Positions 17,528 through 25,870 are shown, counted from the first letter of the stretch. The stretch is DNA of 48,300 bases from CAG-791 sp963591995 (GCA_963591995.1 CAVAUJ010000015.1:1-48300); one strand, 5' to 3'. Numbers and translations are program-made. The notes: generated by a model from the sequence alone, not told the origin.

Positions 17528-17545
17528 TGCGCTGCGAAGCAGCAA
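17528..17545. repeat. Dispersed 18-bp hairpin repeat, copy 1
   Basis: TGCGCTGCGAAGCAGCAA occurs here and again at 21102-21119. It contains GCTGC-GAA-GCAGC, a 5-bp stem with a 3-base loop. Both copies are intergenic. Confidence 0.7.
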
Positions 17546-17552
17546 TCCCAGA

Positions 17553-17561
17553 TGGTATAAT
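17553..17561 (+). promoter_or_regulatory. Extended -10 promoter of the second thiolase
   Basis: TGGTATAAT (17553-17561) is an extended -10 about 65 bases before the second thiolase start. The -35 region falls in the 18-bp hairpin repeat and is poor. Confidence 0.5.
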
Positions 17562-17626
17562 ATTAGGTGCGGGGTTCTGCAAGAGGACAGGACAGCGCAC
17601 AATAACCCAGAATGGAGGATAATGGC

Positions 17627-18808
17627 ATGGAACTCAGAAAGGTAGTGATTGCGGGGGCCTGCAGAACGGCCATCGGCAAATTCGGCGGAACATTGAAGGA
17701 TGTGCCGGCAGCAGATCTTGGTACGATCGTCATCAAGGAGGCACTTCGCCGGACGGGAATTAAGCCGGAGCAGGTGGATGAGGTCTACATGGGCAACGTG
17801 ATTCAGGCCGGAAACGGACAGAATCCTGCCAGACAGGCCGCAGTGAACGCCGGCATCCCGGTGGAGGTTCCGGCGATCACCATCAATGTCCTGTGCGGTT
17901 CCGGACTGCATTGCGTGAATCTGGCCGCCAAGCTGATTGCGATGGGCGATAAGGACATCATCGTGGCGGGCGGCATGGAGAATATGGATCAGGCACCGTA
18001 TCTTCTGCGAAAGGCACGCTTCGGTTATCGCATGAATTCGGGGACGATTGAGGACTCCATGATCCGGGATGCCCTCTCGGATGCATTTGGCGGTTATCAT
18101 ATGGGCATCACGGCAGAGAATGTTGCCGAGCAATGGGGACTGACCAGAGAACAGCTGGATGCATTTGCACTTGCATCGCAGAACAAGGCGGAAAAGGCCA
18201 TCACCGAAGGAAGGTTCAAGGACGAGATTGTTCCCGTGGAGATTAAGACCAAAAAGGGAACGGTTGTATTCGATACCGATGAGGGAAATCGGCCGGGAAC
18301 GACCTTGGAGGCCCTTGAGAAGCTGAAGCCCGCGTTCAAAAAGGACGGCATTGTGACGGCCGGCAACGCATCCGGCATCAACGACGGCGCAGCGGCCATG
18401 ATCGTTATGAGCGAAGAGAAGGCGAAGGAGCTCGGCGTTACACCGATGGCTACGTGGCTTGGCGGTGAGCTGGCAGGCGTGGATCCCTCGATCATGGGCG
18501 TCGGACCGATTTATGCAACCCGCAAGGTGATGGAGAGGATCGGACTGTCGGTGGAAGACATGGATCTGTACGAGGCGAATGAGGCATTCGCCGCACAGTC
18601 GCTCGCGGTTGCCCATGACCTTGGCTTTGATCCGGAGAAGCTCAACGTCAACGGCGGCGGCATTGCACTGGGACACCCTGTTGGCTGCTCGGGCGCCAGA
18701 ATTCTGGTGACGCTTCTCCATGAAATGCAGAAGAGAGATGCGCATAAGGGTCTTGCAACGCTGTGCGTCGGCGGCGGTATGGGATGCGCCGCGGTTGTGG
18801 AAAGATAA
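17627..18808 (+). CDS. Acetyl-CoA acetyltransferase, second copy
   Basis: Paralogue of the operon thiolase at 8650, with the same reaction (acetyl-CoA condensation or acetoacetyl-CoA cleavage). The 393 residues contain Cys90 in NVLCGSGLHCVN, NEAFAAQS, GGGIALGHPVGCSGAR with catalytic His, and CVGGGMGC. GGAGG lies eight bases before the ATG at 17627. It is monocistronic: its own extended -10 promoter, a 15-bp hairpin behind it, and the 170-bp repeat on one side with a repeat fragment on the other. It resembles the first copy along its whole length, so a duplication is likely, but there are clear substitutions (LHCVN for LYAVN). Confidence 0.93.
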   Translation: MELRKVVIAGACRTAIGKFGGTLKDVPAADLGTIVIKEALRRTGIKPEQVDEVYMGNVIQAGNGQNPARQAAVNAGIPVEVPAITINVLCGSGLHCVNLAAKLIAMGDKDIIVAGGMENMDQAPYLLRKARFGYRMNSGTIEDSMIRDALSDAFGGYHMGITAENVAEQWGLTREQLDAFALASQNKAEKAITEGRFKDEIVPVEIKTKKGTVVFDTDEGNRPGTTLEALEKLKPAFKKDGIVTAGNASGINDGAAAMIVMSEEKAKELGVTPMATWLGGELAGVDPSIMGVGPIYATRKVMERIGLSVEDMDLYEANEAFAAQSLAVAHDLGFDPEKLNVNGGGIALGHPVGCSGARILVTLLHEMQKRDAHKGLATLCVGGGMGCAAVVER

Positions 18809-18816
18809 GGAAAACT

Positions 18817-18833
18817 TTTTGCAAACGATGTAC
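18817..18833. repeat. Partial copy of the 170-bp element end
   Basis: TTTTGCAAACGATGTAC here is identical to 17473-17489, the inner part of the right terminal repeat of the 170-bp element. The second thiolase is therefore bracketed by direct copies of the same 17 bases. Confidence 0.75.
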
Positions 18834-18866
18834 GAGTGCCGGCTGACGTTTGTCAGCCGGCACTCG
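18833..18866. terminator. 15-bp perfect hairpin between convergent genes
   Basis: CGAGTGCCGGCTGAC (18833-18847) and GTCAGCCGGCACTCG (18852-18866) form a perfect 15-bp stem with loop GTTT. It lies between the second thiolase (+) and the membrane protein (-) and probably ends transcription from both sides, although neither strand has a clean T-run. Confidence 0.7.
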
Positions 18867-18877
18867 GCATATGGCCA

Positions 18878-20449
18878 TCAGAAGTTTACGACGATAACGC
18901 CGTCGATGATCCGAATGGAATCTGCGGCAGGATAGCGGGGCATCTGTGTCTGCGCGACATAGCTGTCATACTGTCCGTAATCCTCGATTACGGTGGGATC
19001 GTAGCCGCAATGGACCTTCATGAAGCTGACCCAGGAGTAATCGTTGACGATCTCCGTGCCGTCGTAGGGCGTGATGCGGACCTTTTCCAGCTCGGGATCT
19101 GCGGCAAGGAAGGAAGTGTCCTTCTCGAACTCATGCAGGAAGCAGACGGGGAGAGAAGGATCGTACGCATCCAGAGCCTGAATCCGTGCGATCAGAACAT
19201 TGTCATAGGAAACGGCAGCCTCCTGCATGCGCCCTGCCTTGTAATAGCACAGATTGTCGTAGCGAAGGTAGAACAGAACGGCATAGAAGACCAGAAGGCA
19301 GAGGAAGCCGGAGATGGCTTTGCCGCCCGGGCCGCGGTTCAGAAACTGCTGTGCGAACCACAGACCCAGCACAAAAACCATGACCTCACCGTAGAGCATG
19401 AGATCGTACACGTCATAGTCCGTCATGACGAAAATGAAATTCTCGGTCAGCGGGAAGAGGAGGAGCAAAAAGGCCGTCCGGAAGAGTCGGGCACAGCCCT
19501 CCCGCCGTCCTTTGCTGCGAAGGGTGCAAAGGGTAAGGATCAGAAGAGCGATGCCGGCAATGACCAGCAGGAGCATCAATCCGGTATAAACCGGGCGCAT
19601 GGACCACATAAAGAGCTGGTAATCGTCACTGCCGCGATACGGCAGAAAGCTGTCCGGATTGAAGAACATGCGATAGGCCATGGCAATCCGCTCGGAGTAG
19701 CGGAAATTCCCTGCACCGAGCGTATCCATTCCGCGGTAGGCATACAGCTCCTTTCCGGTCAGGCCAAGGGACACCCGCATCAGGAGAAGGTACAGGAGAA
19801 TGCCGGCTCCGGTGCCGACGGCCGGGAGGATCCAGCCCCGGAAGGAGCCCTGCTGAGCACTCTCCTTCCGGAGAAGAATCAGAAGTTCCAGCGTGAGCAT
19901 AACGGGAAGATAGGCCTGGTAGATTCCGATCATGAGCGCCGCCAGCACCGCGCCGGCCGGAAGTGCGGCAAGGGGGCGACCGGGGAGAAGTGCTCCGGTA
20001 AGGAGCGATGCACTGATGCAGGCAAGGAGCAGGGCCAGCATATAGTAGGGTGCGGTAAACCAGTAGGCAAAGGTCCCGGTGACAACGGGAAAGGTGACCA
20101 GAATGCCGCACAAGAGGAGCTGCAGCAGGCGATGTGTGATCTGCAGGGAGCGGATCATCACCCAGGCGGTGAGGCCGATGAAGAGAATGGAGAGCAGGCC
20201 GTTGAACCAGGGGAGGCTGTAATTGCTGCCGCCGAAGGGCAGGCGGGTCAGCTTTCCGAGGAGAGCCAGGGTGAATCTGCCGACAATGTGCGTGGCACCG
20301 ACATCGTAGGTGCAGACAACGTCATCATGGTAGGAAATGCCGCCGAACATGCCGGCCGCGTGGGCACCCAGACCGAAAACAAGAGCGGCTGCAAGACAAA
20401 AGCGAAGAGTGGAGAGGCCGGGGAATTTGCGGGAATCAGAGAGAATCAT
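18878..20449 (-). CDS. GtrII-like glucosyltransferase-domain membrane protein
   Basis: Large integral membrane protein of 523 residues with about ten to twelve hydrophobic helices in the first 400 residues and a soluble C-terminal part ending in IRIIDGVIVVNF. The N-terminal loop SYHDDVVCTYDVG, with paired acidic residues after the first helix, and the long PYYMLALLLACIS helices match GtrII-like proteins, which transfer glucose from a lipid carrier to cell-surface polymers. The ATG follows AAGGAGCCGTACC on the minus strand. It is transcribed alone and divergently from nrdG. The enzyme activity is inferred; no surface-polymer genes are adjacent. Confidence 0.6.
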   Translation of the reverse strand: MILSDSRKFPGLSTLRFCLAAALVFGLGAHAAGMFGGISYHDDVVCTYDVGATHIVGRFTLALLGKLTRLPFGGSNYSLPWFNGLLSILFIGLTAWVMIRSLQITHRLLQLLLCGILVTFPVVTGTFAYWFTAPYYMLALLLACISASLLTGALLPGRPLAALPAGAVLAALMIGIYQAYLPVMLTLELLILLRKESAQQGSFRGWILPAVGTGAGILLYLLLMRVSLGLTGKELYAYRGMDTLGAGNFRYSERIAMAYRMFFNPDSFLPYRGSDDYQLFMWSMRPVYTGLMLLLVIAGIALLILTLCTLRSKGRREGCARLFRTAFLLLLFPLTENFIFVMTDYDVYDLMLYGEVMVFVLGLWFAQQFLNRGPGGKAISGFLCLLVFYAVLFYLRYDNLCYYKAGRMQEAAVSYDNVLIARIQALDAYDPSLPVCFLHEFEKDTSFLAADPELEKVRITPYDGTEIVNDYSWVSFMKVHCGYDPTVIEDYGQYDSYVAQTQMPRYPAADSIRIIDGVIVVNF

Positions 20450-20557
20450 GGTACGGCTCCTTGCTGTGCGAATGATTTCGCGTCACGGGAATGCTTACCT
20501 GTGTATTACTCCACGTTTGCGGCGAAAGGTCAAGCCCGAAGGGGCGGAGGAATTACA

Positions 20558-21091
20558 ATGCATATCGGAGAAATCATGACGGCAGACAGTGCAAACGGTG
20601 TCGGCATCCGGCTGACGCTGTTCGTATCCGGCTGCCTGAACCACTGTCCGGGCTGCTTCCAGCCGGAAACCTGGGATTTTGAATACGGAGAGCCCTATAC
20701 CGATGAGATGGAGACACAGATCCTCCGGGAGCTGTCAAAGCCTTATTATGACGGGCTGACGCTTCTGGGAGGAGACCCCATGGAGCTGCGCAATCAGGAG
20801 CCGCTGCGGGAACTCCTGCAGAGAATACGGGATGAGCTGCCGGGGAAAAGCGTCTGGGTCTATACCGGTTATATCTATGAAAAGGACCTGCGGCCGGGAG
20901 GAAGACGCTATCTGGAGGGCGTGACCGATCCGTATCTGGATTTGATTGACATCCTGGTGGACGGTCCCTTTGTGGAGAAGCAAAAGAAGATCACATTGAA
21001 CTTCCGCGGATCGTCAAACCAGCGGATCATCGATTTGAAGGCAACACGAAGGACGGGGCAGATCGTACTCAGTCCGCTGAACAATGAATAA
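20558..21091 (+). CDS. nrdG: Anaerobic ribonucleoside-triphosphate reductase activating protein
   Basis: Radical-SAM activase that places the glycyl radical on NrdD for anaerobic deoxynucleotide synthesis. The NrdG-specific cluster motif C-x3-C-x2-C is at Cys26, Cys30 and Cys33 (SGCLNHCPGCF), followed by PETW. LTLLGGDPM binds SAM, and DILVDGPFVE and LNFRGSSNQR are typical C-terminal motifs. From the ATG at 20558 (GGAGG eight bases upstream) it has 177 residues, the normal size. The partner nrdD is not adjacent, which is unusual; it must be elsewhere. The longer open frame upstream is antisense to the membrane protein gene and is not coding. Confidence 0.93.
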   Translation: MHIGEIMTADSANGVGIRLTLFVSGCLNHCPGCFQPETWDFEYGEPYTDEMETQILRELSKPYYDGLTLLGGDPMELRNQEPLRELLQRIRDELPGKSVWVYTGYIYEKDLRPGGRRYLEGVTDPYLDLIDILVDGPFVEKQKKITLNFRGSSNQRIIDLKATRRTGQIVLSPLNNE

Positions 21092-21101
21092 GACCGCGAT
21101 C

Positions 21102-21119
21102 TGCGCTGCGAAGCAGCAA
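21102..21119. repeat. Dispersed 18-bp hairpin repeat, copy 2
   Basis: Identical to 17528-17545 over 18 bases. It lies in the 33-base gap between the convergent nrdG and InlB-repeat genes. It has no T-run, so a role in termination is uncertain. Confidence 0.65.
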
Positions 21120-21124
21120 ATTCC

Positions 21125-22480
21125 TTAGCGGCGCCAGATGGCAGAGAGGGTTACGGAGGGAATCCGCGTGCGGTACAGCGTGCTCTTTGCTCCCTCGTTG
21201 GTGGAGATGTAGGCATAGGAGCCCATCACAGTGATGTCCTCTGCCTCGTAGGGGATGTCCAGAGACCACACACCGATGTATTCTCCCTCCGTTGTGAAAA
21301 CGTTGATGCGCTGTTTGCTCTTCCAGTCATAGGCCTTGAAGCCGGCGCTGACGGCATAGATGAAGGAGCCGTCACTGGCAATCCCCTGTGAACTGAAGTT
21401 CTGCGCATAATATTCATCGACCGGCGTGATGGAAAGGGTGTCCATTTCGTCGTTGAGTACACAGAAGGAGTTGCGGCTTCCCTTGTTGCGGCCGATGAGA
21501 TAGAAATGGTGATCGGCATAGGCAATGGCCCAGATATGGGTCAGCAGCGGAAAATTATATTCCCGTACGACATTCAGGTCTTTGTCCAGCTCCATGACGC
21601 CGCTGGGATAGCCCTCGCAGGTGCCGCCCTCGGCAATGTACAGATGACCGTTGTTCTCGTTGTAGCAGATACCGTTTCCGTGGTCGAATTCCAGATTGCG
21701 GACGGCCTTTACGACCTTGCCGGTGGCGAGATCGTACTTGGTCAGGATGGTTTCATAGTGAGACAGATCGCCGCTTGTGTAGGCACTGTCGTTGATGGAG
21801 GCGGCGGTTACCAGATAGGTGACGCCGTCCTCTTCATACACACAGGAGCCCTGCGTGCTCTTGAATTTGTATTTGGTATTCTCCGGCTTGCCCGCGTTGA
21901 CGGTCAGAACGGCCTGCGAGTAGGTGTTGCCGGAATGGAGGTTGGTGACACTGTCAAGGTTATGATAGAAGCTGCCGGTATTGGTGTTGATCCATCCGTC
22001 AAAGCGATAGCCTGTCCGTGTGAACAGATTGCCGGAGAGAATCGTCTTCTTGTCGTAAATGCCGTAGGAGTCGGCCATTTCGCCGAAGGTGGCACCGTTC
22101 CCGGCATAGTGAATGATATACATCTGGGGCTCCCAGAGCGCATAGAGTGTCATGCTGCCGACATCCTCTGGCAGAACAGACTGATCCTCGTATTCACATT
22201 CGGTTCCGGTCGGGTTTGTGACCCAGCCGCGGAAGACATAGCCATAGCGGGTATAGGTGCAGGGGGGAAGCGTATCCTTGCCGGCCACCAGTACGACGGA
22301 GTCCATTTCGCCGGTGCCGCCGTTTGCATGGAAGGATACCGTTTCCGAAACCGCATAGGCCGCAACGGGCCTTGCCAAAGCGAGCAAGAGGCAGACGAAC
22401 AGCCCGGCAGCGAGGGAATACAGAGCCCTGCGGCAGAGGCGGACGGTTCGGTTGTGGACAACGGCGGATGGTAGCAGCAT
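21125..22480 (-). CDS. Secreted InlB B-repeat protein with a propeller-like domain
   Basis: Exported protein of unknown task. A basic N terminus and hydrophobic segment ending at about AAYA form a signal peptide. Two Listeria-Bacteroides (InlB B-type) repeats follow: VSFHANGGTG...YVFRGWVTNP...LYALWEP and IIHYAGNGATFG...YRFDGWINTNTG. The rest (about residues 175-451) has repeating blocks such as YDLATGKVVKAV, GHLYIAEGGT, AYADHHFYLIG, GSFIYAVSAG and GSYAYISTNEG, which look like beta-propeller blades. The start at 22480 on the minus strand follows AGGGAG; an upstream ATG at 22561 adds 27 unlikely residues. There is no sortase signal or membrane anchor at the C terminus, so it is probably released or wall-associated. 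Confidence 0.7.
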   Translation of the reverse strand: MLLPSAVVHNRTVRLCRRALYSLAAGLFVCLLLALARPVAAYAVSETVSFHANGGTGEMDSVVLVAGKDTLPPCTYTRYGYVFRGWVTNPTGTECEYEDQSVLPEDVGSMTLYALWEPQMYIIHYAGNGATFGEMADSYGIYDKKTILSGNLFTRTGYRFDGWINTNTGSFYHNLDSVTNLHSGNTYSQAVLTVNAGKPENTKYKFKSTQGSCVYEEDGVTYLVTAASINDSAYTSGDLSHYETILTKYDLATGKVVKAVRNLEFDHGNGICYNENNGHLYIAEGGTCEGYPSGVMELDKDLNVVREYNFPLLTHIWAIAYADHHFYLIGRNKGSRNSFCVLNDEMDTLSITPVDEYYAQNFSSQGIASDGSFIYAVSAGFKAYDWKSKQRINVFTTEGEYIGVWSLDIPYEAEDITVMGSYAYISTNEGAKSTLYRTRIPSVTLSAIWRR

Positions 22481-22656
22481 GAGACACTCCCTAAAGTGCA
22501 GAGTACATAGGGTACATAGGATTGCAGATAAATTTCGCGGCACATTGGCTTCCCCCGGCACCGGTACGGTGTGAGAAAGTGCGGGGCCGTGCTATACTGG
22601 TACGGCTATCGTGCTGCCAATGGACTATTATACCACAGGCAGAAAGGAGATTTGAC

Positions 22657-23220
22657 ATGTCAAGAGAGTACTGGAAGCCTTCCAATCTGCTCTATCCGGT
22701 TCCGGCGGCCATCATCACGGCGGCGAACAAGGAAGGGAAAACCAATATGATGACGGCGGCCTGGGTGGGGACCGTCTGCTCGGATCCTGTTATGGTGTCG
22801 GTTTCGGTCCGGCCGTCCCGCCTGACACATGATTACATTGAAGAGACCGGAGAATTCGTCATCAATCTGACGAATCGCAAACTGGCCTATGCCACGGACT
22901 GGGTCGGCGTAAAGAGCGGCAGAGATGTTGACAAATGGAAGGAAATGCATTTGACGCCGCTCCCTTCACGGCACGTGAAGGTCCCCGGCATTCAGGAGAG
23001 TCCGGTCTGCCTCGAATGCGTGGTGCGCAGGAAGCTGGAGCTGGGATCGCACGACATGTATGTGGCGGAGGTGCTGTCTACGGATGTGGACAATACCTTA
23101 CTGGATAAAAAAGGAAGGCTCGATCTGGAAAAGGCGGACCTCATTGCCTATTCCCACGGCGAGTATGTCACCCTGGGAGAGACGCTGGGAAGATTCGGCT
23201 TTTCGGTGAAAAAGATGTGA
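22657..23220 (+). CDS. Flavin reductase-like domain protein
   Basis: Small FMN-binding protein (187 residues) of the flavin reductase-like family, with a split-barrel fold. Typical motifs are NLLYPVPAAIITAANKEGKTNMM in the N-terminal third (abbreviated: NLLYPVPA then MMTAAW), VSVSVRPSRLTHDYIEETGEFVINL split across residues 45-70, and ECVV and YVAEVL near the end. Clostridial members are often annotated as NAD(P)H-flavin reductases, but many have no proven partner. The ATG at 22657 follows AAAGGAG. A possible TATACT at 22593-22598 may drive it. It is divergent from the InlB-repeat gene and upstream of larC. Confidence 0.8.
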   Translation: MSREYWKPSNLLYPVPAAIITAANKEGKTNMMTAAWVGTVCSDPVMVSVSVRPSRLTHDYIEETGEFVINLTNRKLAYATDWVGVKSGRDVDKWKEMHLTPLPSRHVKVPGIQESPVCLECVVRRKLELGSHDMYVAEVLSTDVDNTLLDKKGRLDLEKADLIAYSHGEYVTLGETLGRFGFSVKKM

Positions 23221-23278
23221 GAAGAGCAGGGGCGGAAGAACAGGGACAGAAGAACAGCAGACGGACAGAGGGGATGGT

Positions 23279-24199
23279 ATGAGCAAGCTTTATCTGGAAT
23301 GTTACTCCGGCATCAGCGGAGATATGACGGTGGGAGCACTGCTGGATCTGGGCGCGGATCGTGCGAAGCTGGATGCAGTGCTGCGGAGTATCCCGGCGGA
23401 AGGGTTTGACGTGAGGATTTCCACCGTGCAAAAGAGCGGTGTGGACGCCTGCGATTTTGACGTGATCCTTGATGCCGCGCACGAGAATCATGATCACGAC
23501 ATGGAATACCTCTACGGAACGCAGGAGGAACTCCACGTGCATACGTCGGACTGCGCAGGGGACATGCATCATGGAGCACATCATGAAACGCACGGGAACG
23601 TAGAGCCGGTGCACACGCACGGAGAAGGCTTGCATCATGAAGTGCATGGGCACGGAGAGCAGGTGCATCGCCACGAGCATCGGTCACTGCGGGACGTCAA
23701 TGCCATTCTGGATGCGGTGCAGATGGAGGACGGCGCGAGGGAACTGGCCCGGAAAATTTTCCGCATTGTGGCGGAGGCGGAGGGAAAGGTGCACGGAAAG
23801 CCCCTGGAGGAAGTGCATTTCCATGAGGTAGGCGCCATTGATTCCATTGTGGATATCGTTGCGATTGCGGTGTGCTACGAGGACCTTCGGGAGAAAGAGA
23901 ACATCACCGAGGTGATTGTTCCGGTTCTGTACGAAGGGTGCGGCACCGTCCGCTGCCAGCATGGGATATTGCCGATTCCGGTACCGGCGGTAGCGGCCAT
24001 CGGTGCACGGTACGGACTGCGGTTTCATTCGATTCCGGATGAGGGAGAATTCGTGACACCGACCGGTGCGGCCGCCGTGGCGGCGCTTGCCACAACGCAG
24101 CACCTGCCGGAGGAGTATGTGATTCGCCGGATCGGAATGGGCGCAGGCAAGAGGGCTTACCGGCGGGCCGGCGTTGTGCGGGCGATGCTCCTTGCATAA
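23279..24199 (+). CDS. larC: LarC-type nickel-insertion protein with His-rich insert
   Basis: LarC is a nickel-inserting CTP-dependent cyclometallase that completes the nickel-pincer nucleotide cofactor. The N-terminal signature SGISGDM (residues 11-17), HFHEVGAIDSIVDIVA, and TPTGAA with GMGAGKRAYRR are all present. Between about residues 66 and 135 lies a segment with roughly 19 His (HHGAHH, HHEVHGHG and similar), suited to binding or storing nickel. The protein has 306 residues and ends near where LarC1 ends; the C-terminal LarC2 part (fused, or joined by frameshift in Lactobacillus plantarum) is not found downstream. No larA, larB or larE is adjacent. It may act alone or with a distant LarC2. 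Confidence 0.85.
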   Translation: MSKLYLECYSGISGDMTVGALLDLGADRAKLDAVLRSIPAEGFDVRISTVQKSGVDACDFDVILDAAHENHDHDMEYLYGTQEELHVHTSDCAGDMHHGAHHETHGNVEPVHTHGEGLHHEVHGHGEQVHRHEHRSLRDVNAILDAVQMEDGARELARKIFRIVAEAEGKVHGKPLEEVHFHEVGAIDSIVDIVAIAVCYEDLREKENITEVIVPVLYEGCGTVRCQHGILPIPVPAVAAIGARYGLRFHSIPDEGEFVTPTGAAAVAALATTQHLPEEYVIRRIGMGAGKRAYRRAGVVRAMLLA

Positions 24200-24238
24200 G
24201 AGGAAACAGATGCTATTCAAGAGGGAAAGGCGTGCAGA

Positions 24239-25819
24239 ATGGAGAAGTGCATGACCCTGCCGGCGGCCTTTGAGGAGAGGATGCGCAGGCTTCTGGGGGA
24301 AGAGGAATACGGGGCATTTCGAAATGCCATGGAGCAGGAAAGATCCAGAGGCCTGCGTCTGAACCCGCTAAAGCTGCCGGATGAGGAGAAAGAGAACACC
24401 TCCCATGCGGAGTATCTTCGAAAGCTCCTCGGGCAGGGCGAAGAGGAGGCGGAACCGGAACGGTTCGAAGAGATTCCCTGGGCAAGGCCGTATGGTTTTT
24501 TCTACCCGGAGGAGCTTCGGCCGGGCAAATCTCCCCTCCATGAGGCAGGACTGTATTATCTGCAGGAGCCGAGTGCCATGTCGGTGGCTGCCTTTGCCGG
24601 GGCAAAGCCCGGCGAGAAGGTTCTGGATCTGTGCGCAGCACCGGGCGGAAAGAGCACGCAGCTGGCGGGAGCCATGCTGGGACAGGGAGTGCTGGTCTCC
24701 AATGAGATCCATCCGGCGAGGGCGAGGATTCTCTCCCAGAACCTGGAACGCCTCGGTGTTCCCAATGTGCTGGTGACCAATGAGAGTCCGGAGAAGCTGA
24801 CGGAGCGGTTTGCGTCATGGTTCGACCGGGTGATTGTGGATGCGCCGTGCTCGGGAGAGGGAATGTTCCGCAAGGAGGAGCAGGCACTTTCCGGATGGAG
24901 TCCGGAAAATGTGGCGCTGTGTGCCAAACGTCAGAGGAGCATTCTGGAGCAGGCAGCCGTGATGGTAAAGGCCGGAGGGCAATTGATCTATTCCACCTGT
25001 ACGTTTGCACCGGCGGAGGATGAGGAGACGATTGGCTGTTTTCTGGCGGACCACCCGGAATTTTCACTGGTTGATCTGCCGGCATTCGCAGAGAAACGGG
25101 CGGGAAGCTGCGGATTTGATACGGGACATTCCGAGTGGTGCCACGCAGGCGCCCTGCGCGAGGACACGGATCTGAAGAGGACATTGCGGCTGTGGCCGCA
25201 CCGGCTGCGGGGAGAGGGCCATTTCATGGCCCTTCTGCAGAAGGAAGGAAGTCTGCTGTCTGAGTCCGTGCCGAGGGGAGAGAACCTGGACGGAAGGCCT
25301 GCGGCAGACGGGCCTTGCGCCGCGGCACGGAAAAAAAATCCGAAAGGGAACCGGAAGGCCGGCGGCCCCGGGACGATGCAGCGGCAGCAGATCGTGCCGG
25401 AGCTGGAAGCGACGGCGGTAAAGAGCGGCGTGCTGCAGCGCATGGCAGACGCAATGGGCGCAGGAATTATCTGCTACGGAGAGGATGTATACCTCATGCC
25501 GTACCGGGAACAAATTCAAACAGAAGGGTTGCGGATTCTGCGTCCCGGTCTGCAGATCGGGACAATAAAGAAGGAAAGGCTGGAGCCCGCCCATGCGCTT
25601 GCGATGGCGCTGCGCCCCTCGGAGGCGCAGCGAACGGTCGAACTGCCGCCGGAAGGTGCCGAGGCAGCTGCCTTTGTGCGCGGGGAATCGCTTCCCTGCG
25701 ATCCGTCATGGAAGGGGTGGACGCTGGTGACGACAGCGGGCATCTCCCTTGGCTGGGGAAAGGCAGCAGGCGGCATGCTCAAGAACCACTACCCCAAGGG
25801 CCTGCGCAGGCAGCTGTGA
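24239..25819 (+). CDS. RsmF/NSUN-type RNA (cytosine-5) methyltransferase
   Basis: SAM-dependent methyltransferase acting on rRNA or tRNA cytosines. An N-terminal RNA-binding region (about 1-100) precedes the catalytic domain, with SAM motif LDLCAAPGGKSTQ (about 132-144), catalytic Cys204 in DAPCSGEGMF and the second Cys254 in YSTCTF. A variable linker (about 345-385) leads into an RsmF-like C-terminal domain (about 385-526) ending in LGWGKAAGGMLKNHYPKGLRRQ (split: LGWGK, NHYPKGLR). The 526 residues match the RsmF/YebU type. It starts 39 bases after larC and runs into the cysteine desulfurase. The exact target base is not deducible. Confidence 0.88.
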   Translation: MEKCMTLPAAFEERMRRLLGEEEYGAFRNAMEQERSRGLRLNPLKLPDEEKENTSHAEYLRKLLGQGEEEAEPERFEEIPWARPYGFFYPEELRPGKSPLHEAGLYYLQEPSAMSVAAFAGAKPGEKVLDLCAAPGGKSTQLAGAMLGQGVLVSNEIHPARARILSQNLERLGVPNVLVTNESPEKLTERFASWFDRVIVDAPCSGEGMFRKEEQALSGWSPENVALCAKRQRSILEQAAVMVKAGGQLIYSTCTFAPAEDEETIGCFLADHPEFSLVDLPAFAEKRAGSCGFDTGHSEWCHAGALREDTDLKRTLRLWPHRLRGEGHFMALLQKEGSLLSESVPRGENLDGRPAADGPCAAARKKNPKGNRKAGGPGTMQRQQIVPELEATAVKSGVLQRMADAMGAGIICYGEDVYLMPYREQIQTEGLRILRPGLQIGTIKKERLEPAHALAMALRPSEAQRTVELPPEGAEAAAFVRGESLPCDPSWKGWTLVTTAGISLGWGKAAGGMLKNHYPKGLRRQL

Positions 25820-25870
25820 CCACAATGCGAAACGCTCTGCAGCAGAAGCCTGCGGCAGAAAGAAGGGAAA

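Noticed and set aside
17297..17626. Insertion sequence between the CPBP gene and the second thiolase
   Set aside because: No transposase frame or remnant is present; only a short non-coding inverted-repeat element is supported.
18836..20557. Long open frame on the plus strand ahead of nrdG (together 751 codons)
   Set aside because: It is antisense to the GtrII-like membrane protein, is rich in charged low-complexity sequence, has no ribosome binding site, and the real NrdG start is the ATG at 20558 behind GGAGG.
22503..22520. Tandem GTACATAGG as a possible CRISPR or satellite array
   Set aside because: Only two units with no spacers and no cas genes; kept only as a note on the upstream region of the InlB-repeat gene.
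24190..24240. Programmed frameshift from larC into a LarC2 part
   Set aside because: No frame after the larC stop has LarC2-like sequence and the methyltransferase gene starts within 40 bases.
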